Made by a program: the position numbers and the translations under genes
Part shown: positions 54,439-62,723 of the stretch, piece after piece
How the letters are laid out: every line of letters starts with the position of its first letter
Position numbering within the stretch: position 1 is the first letter of the stretch
The notes under the pieces: generated by a model
Told to the model about the DNA's origin: nothing
What the model saw: the letters and a program-made list of their open reading frames with translations, nothing else
Databases searched by the model: none
Assembly (NCBI GenBank): GCA_964561655.1
Contig: CAZLQG010000002.1
Span: 1 to 64,000, forward strand
DNA: 64,000 nt
DNA from: CAZLQG01 sp964561655
Lineage (GTDB): Bacteria; Patescibacteriota; Doudnabacteria; UBA920
Direction: 5' to 3'

Positions 54439-54602
54439 AAAAATAGTACTAACTATAGTACGAACTATTTTACTTCCATCCCGACCGAATCCGAATGTCA
54501 ATGAGGACGAGCGGAGGGATCCCTTAACTGTTGATATTACACAGGCAAGCGATTTTTCGACTTCGCTCAAAATGAAATAAAGTTTGGTTTACTGCTTACT
54601 GT
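54439..54602. other. Repeat-rich spacer downstream of the sortase gene
   Basis: 164 bp without a gene: GTACTAACTATAGTACGAAC, AATCCGAATGTCAATGAGG, TTCGACTTCGCTCAAAATGA (a TCGACTTCGCTC repeat) and the degenerate TTTACTGCTTACTGTCTACT array next to the sortase stop. The last resembles arrays at 8811, 52172 and 53701. Confidence 0.5.
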
Positions 54603-55205
54603 CTACTGATTAATTAGTTCTGCAATCACAATATATCTTTTAAGCGCCGTGCCTATTGGGTAGGAAGTCTGCAGGGTTAAAATTTTCTTCCCGCCCGTGT
54701 CCTGGCTCAAAAGCTGCGTGTCTTTGGGCGAAGCCACAAATTTATCAGTGATAGTATAAGTGAATATTTCCCCTTCTTCGTTGCTTAAGTTTACTAAAGC
54801 TCCAATTTCCACACGCGGCAAAAGCGCGAATACTGTTTTGTAATTACCCCTGCTCCAAAGGTAATCCGAGGAGTGCCCGAATATATAAACATTACCGGCC
54901 TCGCCGGGCTTGGCAGTCCCCGGGTAATGCACCACGCCGTTTTGCAAAGCCGCCTGATAGGTTTTTTCCGACTTTTCTTCCACATACACGACAGGCGCCT
55001 CAATTCCCAGGTCTTCTATGACCAGAGTGTTGGGCTCCATATATATTTTTTCTGAAGCTTCCACCGCCGGCTGGTTTTGATAGGTGGTTTTGTACGAACC
55101 AAAAAGTAAGTGCTTAGCCTGCACCCAAAAATACGGCAGGTTCAATAAAAGAAAAAACCCTAAAAGTCCGGCTAAAACAATTAAAATTTTTCTGCGATGC
55201 TTCAT
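54603..55205 (-). CDS. Sortase-family protein with Ser replacing the catalytic Cys
   Basis: 200 residues: one N-terminal membrane helix (IVLAGLLGFFLLLNLPYFWV) and a sortase barrel with the His in VYIFGHSSDYL and the Arg in GTALKRYIV. The catalytic segment, normally TLxTC, reads LTLQTSYPIG; the codon is TCC, one change from TGC. If real, the protein lacks the usual transpeptidase nucleophile and could be inactive or altered. It lies 78 bases downstream of an LPRTG surface-protein gene on the same strand, its probable substrate. Confidence 0.85.
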   Translation of the reverse strand: MKHRRKILIVLAGLLGFFLLLNLPYFWVQAKHLLFGSYKTTYQNQPAVEASEKIYMEPNTLVIEDLGIEAPVVYVEEKSEKTYQAALQNGVVHYPGTAKPGEAGNVYIFGHSSDYLWSRGNYKTVFALLPRVEIGALVNLSNEEGEIFTYTITDKFVASPKDTQLLSQDTGGKKILTLQTSYPIGTALKRYIVIAELINQ

Positions 55206-55283
55206 ACACAGCTATTATATCACTAAAGGGCATCCGCCTTCCGGCGGATGCCCTTCTTCTCACAAAAGATAATAATTTAATCT

Positions 55284-57395
55284 CTACGCCAGCTTATATT
55301 TCCTGTCCAAAACCGCCGCCACAGCAACAAGCATCAAAAGCATTAGCCCCGCGGACTGTCCGGTCCTTGGAAGTTCGGTGGTTTCGCCCAACACCTGACC
55401 TTCCGGCTCCTGCATAGCTAGGCTCGGCGCCGGAGTAGTGATCCCCAAAACCTCGCCGCCGCTTGGGACTCCGCCCGGTACTGTAGAAGGAATAAAGGCC
55501 GCAGTCCCCCCGGAAGGCCCACCGGTGCTGCCTCCGGAAGGCTCGCCGGTGGAGTTAAGCGCAAAGTGGGCATTTACGGACTTGTCCGCATCCATAGCGA
55601 TTTCGCACACAGGGTTCGTGCCGCTGCAGTCGCCCGACCAGCTGCCGTCAAAATTGGAACCGGAGTCCGGATGGGCTGTTAAAGTTACCACTGCACTCGA
55701 GCAATAACTTTTCCCAAACGCCGACTGTTCCTGCTCTCCCTCACGGCATTCATCGCTATCGCAGTAAGTTTCTTCTTGTCCTCCGCCTTCCACTCCGGTA
55801 ACCGTGCCGTTGCCGTCGCCAGACTTGGTCAGGGTTAAAGTAAATTCCGAACATGCCTGCTGAATATTCAAAAAATAAATGCTTGGATTTTGAACCTCGC
55901 TGCTAATGCTTACAGTTTGCGTATCAGAATCGGCCGGATAAGTCCTCGTCCAGCCCTCCTGGCTGTCTTCGGTAACGGAATATTCGCCGTAAGGCAAGCC
56001 TTCAATGGTCACGCAGCCAATTTCACCGTTAGTCCGCGTATATAACGTGTCTTGGTTAGGATACAAAACTGTCATATCCCAGCCCAAAGGAGTATCAATT
56101 CCCTCTTCATACTGGCCAAGGGTCTCATTATCTTCATATTTGCAAATAGTCAAAGAACCGGTTGGATCTTCCGGCTCATCAACGCACTCGCTACCGTAAG
56201 GGTAAATGGCCGAAGTCCCTTCAATTTCAAAGTACATATGGGACCTCACCGTGTGCCTTTCGGCATAAAATACTTCCACCAAATTCTGGCCGGTCAAGTG
56301 CAACGCGCCGGTCTTGGTTGTTGGGGCGTGGATGCCGCTGTTGTCAACGGCCAATACGCCGTCAATATAAACCCAAGCGTCGTCGTCGCTGGTTAAAGTG
56401 TAATTATAGTCGCCTTCACTGTCTACTAAGACGTAGGCTTTCCAGTAAACTCCAAAATGGTAATCGTGGCCGTTGTCTTCTTCCTCAATGTCACCATCAA
56501 ACGGAAAGAAATTCTCACCAAATGTTAAAGCCCCGTCAATTTGAGTAAACCTTTCATAGGGCTGAGTGTACCAGTCGGTATCCCAGGAGCCTAACGGGTC
56601 GCCATGCCCGTTGTCCGGCCACTGGCCGGAAGGAAGATTCATGTCAGAATGGGATTTGGGATAGTTGTAATAAGTTCCCTGCCAACCCTGTTCACAAACT
56701 GGCTGCTCCTGCACATTATAGGCAATACAGTAAACGTCGGAAGGATAGGTAGACTGGTCAGAACCTAACCTGATAAATTCCAGATTATCACCGTTTACCG
56801 CATCGCTATAACAGCGTAAAGCCGCGAACTCTGAATCGTTCGGTTTTGTGCTTAAATCCTCGCTTACCCATAATTGCCCGTTGCCCAGAATGTGATCCTG
56901 TTGTTCCTGAACCATTTCAGACAACTTTATTGATGCTTCTCCCGTACTGTCCGTAAACCCGATAAAGCTTACCTGTTGCGTCTGTTCTTGGTCTATGGAA
57001 AAAATAAACTGCCAACCGGCCTGCCCGCTGCAAGCGGAGGGAATTTCATCGGGAGTGATTGGTTTGGGGCTATAAGGATTCGGAAAATGAGGCGTCTCGG
57101 AAAAATAATTGGAGAACTGTGTATAATTTCCATTCGTGTCGTCATATTGTTCTCCAAACACCGCTGTGGGAGATCCACCGACAACCGTGTTCGGCGGAGA
57201 GAAACCCCCAGAGCCAGTGTTGGCAAAGGAAATCCAAGGCGCAAGGTCCCAAGCGGGGTCGGGAGAGATGAGAACATTCACTCCCGTGAGATTGTTGAAC
57301 TCATTTACCCCATCGCCTGAAACGAAAGCTATAGTCGTTGCCATTCCAACTGCTGGTAATAGACAACAACAAAACAACAGTTTCAGAGCCTTCAA
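55284..57395 (-). CDS. LPXTG surface protein with PA14/fibro-slime-like domain
   Basis: 703 residues. Signal peptide MKALKLLFCCCLLPAVGMAT. About 235-395 is a PA14/fibro-slime-type domain (GTYYNYPKSHSDMNLPSGQW, YNYTLTSDDDAWVYIDGVLA) that could bind carbohydrate or calcium; about 405-515 is a SpaA/CnaB-like beta domain (LTICKYEDN, LPYGEYSVTEDSQEGWTRTY); about 520-615 resembles a divergent InlB B-repeat (TLTAHPDSGSNFDGSWSGDC). A Gly/Pro/Ser linker precedes LPRTG, a hydrophobic helix and the tail DRKYKLA, a sorting signal. IPSACSGQAGW is encoded by a palindromic repeat. Confidence 0.9.
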   Translation of the reverse strand: MKALKLLFCCCLLPAVGMATTIAFVSGDGVNEFNNLTGVNVLISPDPAWDLAPWISFANTGSGGFSPPNTVVGGSPTAVFGEQYDDTNGNYTQFSNYFSETPHFPNPYSPKPITPDEIPSACSGQAGWQFIFSIDQEQTQQVSFIGFTDSTGEASIKLSEMVQEQQDHILGNGQLWVSEDLSTKPNDSEFAALRCYSDAVNGDNLEFIRLGSDQSTYPSDVYCIAYNVQEQPVCEQGWQGTYYNYPKSHSDMNLPSGQWPDNGHGDPLGSWDTDWYTQPYERFTQIDGALTFGENFFPFDGDIEEEDNGHDYHFGVYWKAYVLVDSEGDYNYTLTSDDDAWVYIDGVLAVDNSGIHAPTTKTGALHLTGQNLVEVFYAERHTVRSHMYFEIEGTSAIYPYGSECVDEPEDPTGSLTICKYEDNETLGQYEEGIDTPLGWDMTVLYPNQDTLYTRTNGEIGCVTIEGLPYGEYSVTEDSQEGWTRTYPADSDTQTVSISSEVQNPSIYFLNIQQACSEFTLTLTKSGDGNGTVTGVEGGGQEETYCDSDECREGEQEQSAFGKSYCSSAVVTLTAHPDSGSNFDGSWSGDCSGTNPVCEIAMDADKSVNAHFALNSTGEPSGGSTGGPSGGTAAFIPSTVPGGVPSGGEVLGITTPAPSLAMQEPEGQVLGETTELPRTGQSAGLMLLMLVAVAAVLDRKYKLA

Positions 57396-57521
57396 AGGCC
57401 CTCCTTATCGCTGGTAGGTTACCAGCTGAAGGATTTTACCATAAAATACAAAAAATGTCTAACCTAAGCGCAAAAAAGGCTTGGCGACCAACCAAGCCAA
57501 AGAAGATAGTATTTTAAAACA

Positions 57522-60371
57522 TTATAAAACTCTTTTCAAATATTGGCCGGTGTAGGAGGCTTTAACCCGCGCGATTTCCTCCGGCGTACCGATAGTTACC
57601 ACCTCGCCGCCCCTATCCCCACCTTCGGGACCTAAATCTATCACCCAGTCCGCGGTTTTTATCATATCCAAATTATGCTCAATGACCACCACGGTATTGC
57701 CTTTTTCTACCAGCTGGTTTAAAACCGCAATCAAGCGCTTAACATCGGCAAAATGCAGTCCCGTGGTGGGCTCGTCCAGCAAATAAAGCGTCTTGCCCGT
57801 TGACACGCGCGAAAGTTCGGTGGCCAGCTTAATCCTTTGCGCTTCCCCGCCGGAAAGCGTGGTCGCGTTCTGCCCCAAATGCATATAGCCCAAGCCCACC
57901 TCGCTTAAGGTTTTCAACTTTTTGTGGATGGTTGGAATTTTTCCAAAGAAAAATTTGGCTTCGTCCACTGTCATATCTAAAACATCGGAAATAGTTTTGC
58001 CGTTGTAGTGGATTTCCAATGCTTCGCGGTTATAACGCCTGCCGTTGCATTCCTCACAAGTAATATACACGTCCGGCAAAAAGTTCATTTCCACTTTAAT
58101 CACGCCGTCGCCCGCGCACTTTTCGCAGCGCCCGCCTTTTACATTAAAACTAAAACGGCCCGCTTTGTAGCCGCGCATGCGCGCTTCTCTAGTATCTGCA
58201 AAAAATTCGCGGATGGGAGTAAACAATCCGGTATAGGTAGCAGGGTTGGAGCGCGGGGTCCTGCCGATTGGGCTTTGGTCAATGTTAATGATTTTGTCCA
58301 AATATTGAATCCCCAAAATGCTCTTATGCTTGCCTGGTTCTTCTTTGCTGTTGTAAAAATATTTGTAAAGCGCACGGGCCACAATTTCGTTTAGCAGGGT
58401 GGATTTGCCGCTGCCGGAAACCCCGGTTACGCACACGAACTTCGACAGCGGAATGTCCACGTTGATTTTTTGCAAATTGAATTCCTCTGCGCCGACTATG
58501 GAAAGCTTTTTGCCGCTGCCAGGCCTTCTGCGTTTTGGCACGGGAATGAATTCTTTGCCGCTCAAATATTGCCCGGTCAAACTTTTTGCATTTTTTTCGA
58601 TTTTTGCAGGCGGACCTTCGGCCACAATTTCCCCACCGTGCTTGCCTGCCCCGGGCCCTATGTCCACTACCCAATCGGCCGTACGGATAGTTCCTTCATC
58701 GTGCTCCACCACAATGACGGTATTGCCCAGATCCCGCAAACTTTTGAGCGTCTCCAAAAGCCTGCCGTTGTCTCTTTGATGCAGGCCGATTGACGGTTCA
58801 TCTAAAATATATAACACCCCGGTGAGGCCGCTACCGATTTGCGTAGCCAGGCGGATTCTCTGCGCTTCCCCGCCGGAAAGTGTGCCCGCGTTCCTGTCTA
58901 AAGAAAGATACGAAAGCCCCACGTCCAATAAAAACTTCAGCCGCGCGCTTATTTCCTTTAAAATCTGCCGGGCAATGGTGAAATCTTTCTTGGAAAGTTT
59001 TTTTGGCAAATCGCCGAAAAATCGCGCCGCGTTTTCAATAGTCAGCGCAGAAACTTCCACAATGCTTTTGCCGTCTACGGTTACGGCCACGCTTTCGGGC
59101 TTGAGCCTTTTGCCTTCGCACACGGCGCACTTGCGCACGCGCATATAATTTTCTATCTCGCTCCTCATGTAGTCAGAATCGGTTTCCTGATAGCGCCTTT
59201 CCAAATTTGGAATCACGCCTTCAAAAATCGTCGTCATTTCAAATTCACCCTCGCGGTTTTGAAATTCTCCGGCGACCCTAACTTTCCTTTCGCCCGTACC
59301 GTAAAATACCACATCCACGAATTTTTTAGGCAAATCTTTGACCGGCACATCCAAAGAAAAACCATAAGCGTCAGCCACTGCCTGCAATATCCTTCCATAC
59401 CAGGAAAGCCGCGAGGTAGTTTTGCTCCAGGGCCTTATTGCCCCTTCGGCCAAAGTAAGTTTGGGGTTGGGAATCACCAGATCCGGTTCCACAGTAAGCT
59501 TGGTGCCAAGCCCCTTACACTCGCTGCACGCCCCGTGCGGACTGTTAAAACTAAAATGCCTCGGGTCAAGCTCGCTAAGCTGGATATGCCCTTCCGGGCA
59601 GGCAAAATGCTGCGATAAAATTAAATCTTTTTCCGGCTCGCCTTTGCCGTTGATTTTTACAACCAGCGCCAAACCGTCGCCAAGGTCCAAAGCTTTCTCC
59701 AAACTTTCGGTAATTCTGCCTTTGTCCTCGCGGCTGATGGTAATTCTGTCCACCACTACTTCTATGCTGTGCTTTTTTTGCTTGTCCAGTTTTAATTCTA
59801 TGGCCTCGCTTAAATCCATCACGCTGCCTTCCACCCTTACGCGCGAAAAGCCCGCTTTTTTGATTTGTTCAAAAATCTGCCTGTGCTCGCCTTTTTGGTC
59901 TTTTATGAACGGGGCCAAAAGCATCATCTGAGTATTTTGCGGCTGCTTTAAAAGCTGGTCTACCATTGCCTGAACTGTCTGGCCGACGATTTTTTTGCCG
60001 CAGACCGGACAGTGCGGAATGCCCACGCGTGCCCAAAGCAAGCGCATATAGTCATAAATTTCCGTAACCGTGCCTGCCGTTGACCGCGGGTTATGCGAAG
60101 CGCTCTTTTGATCGATGGAAATTGCCGGGCTAAGCCCTTCAATTTTTTCCACGTCCGGCTTGTCCATCAGCCCAATAAACTGCCGCGCGTAAGCGGAAAG
60201 TGATTCCACGTAGCGACGCTGCCCTTCTGCATAAATGGTATCAAACGCCAAAGAAGACTTGCCGCTTCCCGACAAGCCCGTGAATACAATCAAGCTGTTT
60301 CGGGGCAAATCTAAATCAATATTTTTTAGATTATGCATCTTCGCCCCGCGAATTTTGATTTCTCCAGCCAT
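57522..60371 (-). CDS. uvrA: Excinuclease ABC subunit A
   Basis: 949 residues, normal for UvrA, the damage-scanning ATPase of nucleotide excision repair. Two ABC modules: GLSGSGKSSLAFDT and GVSGSGKSTLLNEI as Walker A motifs, LSGGEAQRIRLATQIGSG and LSGGEAQRIKLATELSRV as signatures, and YILDEPSIGLHQRDN and YLLDEPTTGLHFADV as Walker B. Zinc sites CPVCGKKI...CSECKG, CAVCEGKRL and CEKCAGDG...CEECNGRRYN are visible. Divergent from uvrC with a short spacer, so both repair genes sit at one locus. Confidence 0.98.
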   Translation of the reverse strand: MAGEIKIRGAKMHNLKNIDLDLPRNSLIVFTGLSGSGKSSLAFDTIYAEGQRRYVESLSAYARQFIGLMDKPDVEKIEGLSPAISIDQKSASHNPRSTAGTVTEIYDYMRLLWARVGIPHCPVCGKKIVGQTVQAMVDQLLKQPQNTQMMLLAPFIKDQKGEHRQIFEQIKKAGFSRVRVEGSVMDLSEAIELKLDKQKKHSIEVVVDRITISREDKGRITESLEKALDLGDGLALVVKINGKGEPEKDLILSQHFACPEGHIQLSELDPRHFSFNSPHGACSECKGLGTKLTVEPDLVIPNPKLTLAEGAIRPWSKTTSRLSWYGRILQAVADAYGFSLDVPVKDLPKKFVDVVFYGTGERKVRVAGEFQNREGEFEMTTIFEGVIPNLERRYQETDSDYMRSEIENYMRVRKCAVCEGKRLKPESVAVTVDGKSIVEVSALTIENAARFFGDLPKKLSKKDFTIARQILKEISARLKFLLDVGLSYLSLDRNAGTLSGGEAQRIRLATQIGSGLTGVLYILDEPSIGLHQRDNGRLLETLKSLRDLGNTVIVVEHDEGTIRTADWVVDIGPGAGKHGGEIVAEGPPAKIEKNAKSLTGQYLSGKEFIPVPKRRRPGSGKKLSIVGAEEFNLQKINVDIPLSKFVCVTGVSGSGKSTLLNEIVARALYKYFYNSKEEPGKHKSILGIQYLDKIINIDQSPIGRTPRSNPATYTGLFTPIREFFADTREARMRGYKAGRFSFNVKGGRCEKCAGDGVIKVEMNFLPDVYITCEECNGRRYNREALEIHYNGKTISDVLDMTVDEAKFFFGKIPTIHKKLKTLSEVGLGYMHLGQNATTLSGGEAQRIKLATELSRVSTGKTLYLLDEPTTGLHFADVKRLIAVLNQLVEKGNTVVVIEHNLDMIKTADWVIDLGPEGGDRGGEVVTIGTPEEIARVKASYTGQYLKRVL

Positions 60372-60438
60372 ATAAAAATGAAACTAGAAACAAACTGTCT
60401 GTCATTTTACCACGTTTGTCAAGAGAATTCAAGGGGCT

Positions 60439-60444
60439 TATAAT
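60439..60444 (+). promoter_or_regulatory. -10 box of leaderless uvrC
   Basis: TATAAT, then TGCTCT, then the GTG start at 60451: exactly six bases, as at 673, 3002 and 44480. Confidence 0.6.
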
Positions 60445-60450
60445 TGCTCT

Positions 60451-62391
60451 GTGCAAAATAATTGGAAAAAATTTAACAATCTACCCCAAAAACCCGGAGT
60501 ATATCGATTCCTCGATAAAAACGGCGGTGTGCTTTACATTGGCAAAGCCAAAAATTTACGCGCCAGGGTAAGGCAGTATTTTGCGGGTGGCGACAAGCGG
60601 CCGCAAATCCCCTTTTTGATGAAAGAAACGGCGGACTTGGACTACACGATTGTAAACACGGAACTGGAAAGCCTGTATTTGGAACGCACCCAAATCCAAA
60701 AGCACGCTCCCAAATACAATATTGAGCTTCGGGACGACAAGAACTACGCGTTTATAAAAATTAATTACTCTACAAAAATACCGCAAATCATAATTACAAG
60801 AAAGATCCAAGAACCAAATCACAAGAACCAAATAAATTACAAATCCAAAATTCCAAATTCCAAAACAAATCTTAAATCTAAAATCCCTGCTCTGAGCTTG
60901 CCGAATGGGTTAAATCATAAATCCGCCTACTTCGGACCTTACACTTCCACTAAAAAAATCCGCGACCTGATTCTTACGGCGCGGAAAACTTTTGGTTTGT
61001 GCGCGGTAAAAAAAGTAGGCAAACCCTGCTTTTATTTTCATTTGCACCGATGCCCCGGCGTGTGCGCCGGCGCAATAACAATAAATGAATACAAAAAACA
61101 TTTGGAAAAAATCAAAGCGCTGTTTAAAGGACAAACCTCACCGCTGATTAAAACCCTGAAAACAGAAATGGCCCAGGCCGCACGCAAAAAACTTTTTGAA
61201 AAAGCCGCGCGCCTGCGCGACCAGCTTAAATCCCTGGAGCTTTTGGAAGAAAAACAAATCGCCATACTGCCTAAAAAAGTCGACTGGGATGTAGTTGCAA
61301 TGTCATCAAACGACGGCTGCTCGTGCGTAAACCTCTTTAAAATCCGCGAAGGGAAAATGCTAGGGAAAGAAAATTTTATATACAACAATCCAAATGCTAC
61401 GAATTTACATCCGAATGAACCGAATATACTACAGGCCTCCTTGGAAGAATACTACTTAACCGCCAGCGACATTCCTAAGGCTGTCTATCTTCAGACCGAG
61501 ATTAATAACCCAAAATTGATTTTAGATTTGTTAAAAAAACGCGCCGTCAAAAAAATTGAGCTTGTTGTCCCTAAAAAAGGAAAAGCTAAAAAATTAATCA
61601 GCCTAGGCCAAACCAACGCCGAAGAATATTTAAAAAACTACTTGGGTAATAAAGCGCAGAGTATAGATAAAATCCAAACCTCACTGCAAGAACTCAAAGC
61701 CTTACTTAACTTGCCGAACGTCCCTAAAAGGATTGAAGCCTTTGACATTTCCAACATCCAAGGCACCAATCCTGTTGGCAGCATGGTGGTGTTTATTGAT
61801 GGGATGCCCGCAAAATCCCAATACCGGAAATTTAAAATAAGAGGCCGGATTGTATCCGCCGAAGGCTTGCCGAAGGCGGACGATTTTGCGATGATGCGCG
61901 AAATTATTTTAAGAAGAATCTTGCGAAGTACCAAGCACCAAGAAACAAGAACCAAAGATGATTGGCCAATACCGGATTTGATGGTCATTGATGGCGGGAA
62001 AGGACAGCTTTCGGCAGCGCAAAAAGCGCTGCAACAATTTAAAATTTTAAATTTAAAATTTAAAATTATAGGTTTGGCAAAACGCCTAGAGGAAATATTT
62101 ACTCCAGGGAAATCTAAACCAATCATACTCCCCTACACAAGCCCCGCGCTCCAGCTGTTGCAAAGACTGCGCGACGAAGCACACAGGTTTGGCATTACCT
62201 TTCATCGATCTTTGCGCAGCAAACAGGCTATCAAATCACAATTAGATGAAATCCCAGGGCTGGGCCCTAAAACCAAAAAACTCTTAAAACAAAAATTCGG
62301 CTCGGTGGCAAACATAAAAAACGCAAAATTTGATGAACTGGTAAAAATTATCGGTGAACAAAAAGCCGTAAGTATCAAAAACAACCTTTAG
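60451..62391 (+). CDS. uvrC: Excinuclease ABC subunit C with several repeat-encoded insertions
   Basis: 646 residues from a GTG. GIY-YIG domain (PGVYRFLDKNGGVLYIGKAK), UvrB-binding UVR motif (AQAARKKLFEKAARLRDQLK), RNase H-like nuclease (EAFDISNIQGTNPVGSMVVF, VIDGGKGQLSAAQKAL) and helix-hairpin-helix (LDEIPGLGPKTKKLLKQKFG). It makes both incisions in excision repair. Repeat DNA adds residues ~118-158 (with ALSLPNG), SAEGLPKA near 469, RSTKHQETRTKDDW near 492 and FKILNLKFKI near 531. All keep frame; they fall between recognisable domain segments. Confidence 0.95.
   Translation: MQNNWKKFNNLPQKPGVYRFLDKNGGVLYIGKAKNLRARVRQYFAGGDKRPQIPFLMKETADLDYTIVNTELESLYLERTQIQKHAPKYNIELRDDKNYAFIKINYSTKIPQIIITRKIQEPNHKNQINYKSKIPNSKTNLKSKIPALSLPNGLNHKSAYFGPYTSTKKIRDLILTARKTFGLCAVKKVGKPCFYFHLHRCPGVCAGAITINEYKKHLEKIKALFKGQTSPLIKTLKTEMAQAARKKLFEKAARLRDQLKSLELLEEKQIAILPKKVDWDVVAMSSNDGCSCVNLFKIREGKMLGKENFIYNNPNATNLHPNEPNILQASLEEYYLTASDIPKAVYLQTEINNPKLILDLLKKRAVKKIELVVPKKGKAKKLISLGQTNAEEYLKNYLGNKAQSIDKIQTSLQELKALLNLPNVPKRIEAFDISNIQGTNPVGSMVVFIDGMPAKSQYRKFKIRGRIVSAEGLPKADDFAMMREIILRRILRSTKHQETRTKDDWPIPDLMVIDGGKGQLSAAQKALQQFKILNLKFKIIGLAKRLEEIFTPGKSKPIILPYTSPALQLLQRLRDEAHRFGITFHRSLRSKQAIKSQLDEIPGLGPKTKKLLKQKFGSVANIKNAKFDELVKIIGEQKAVSIKNNL
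60802..60924. repeat. Composite repeat in frame inside uvrC
   Basis: Family A sequence (reverse strand TTTGGTTCTTGTGATTTGGT, identical to 2510-2535 region) followed by AAATCCAAAATTCCAAATTC and the TCTGAGCTTGCCGAATGGG palindrome type. 123 bp, a multiple of three. Confidence 0.75.
61924..61968. repeat. Second family A fragment inside uvrC
   Basis: GTACCAAGCACCAAGAAACA followed by AGAACCAAAGATGATTGGCC; reverse strand TTTGGTTCTTGTTTCTTGG. In frame between LRRILR and WPIPDLMVIDGG. Confidence 0.65.
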
Positions 62392-62477
62392 GCCGAGCCT
62401 TGACCAAACAAGCTTAATTTTCTATAATTAGACAGCTATTTACTTAAATCTTACAACTTAAATCCGACACCTAATTT

Positions 62478-62696
62478 ATGAAGCAAGCACTCCAATTCGC
62501 CAATATTATCGTGATGGTTTTTCTAATCATTATTGTGGCTTTGCAAAACAAGTCCGCAGGCCTTTCCAGCGTGTTCGGAGGCACGGGCAACGTGGTTTCC
62601 ACCAGAAGGGGGTTTGAGAAATGGCTGTTCTACGCCACAATAGTGACCGGTATCTTATTCGTGGGAATCAATGTGGTTTTTTTGTTCATTGGCTAG
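62478..62696 (+). CDS. secG: Protein translocase subunit SecG
   Basis: 72 residues with two membrane helices: LQFANIIVMVFLIIIVALQN and WLFYATIVTGILFVGINVVF. Between them lies the typical Gly/Ser-rich loop SAGLSSVFGGTGNVVSTRRG with the RRG-x-E pattern. SecG assists SecYE and SecA in protein export. A TATAAT-like box lies about 55 bases upstream; the binding-protein gene follows 28 bases later. Confidence 0.9.
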   Translation: MKQALQFANIIVMVFLIIIVALQNKSAGLSSVFGGTGNVVSTRRGFEKWLFYATIVTGILFVGINVVFLFIG

Positions 62697-62723
62697 CCCC
62701 TTTCTAAGTTCTTTATTTAATCA

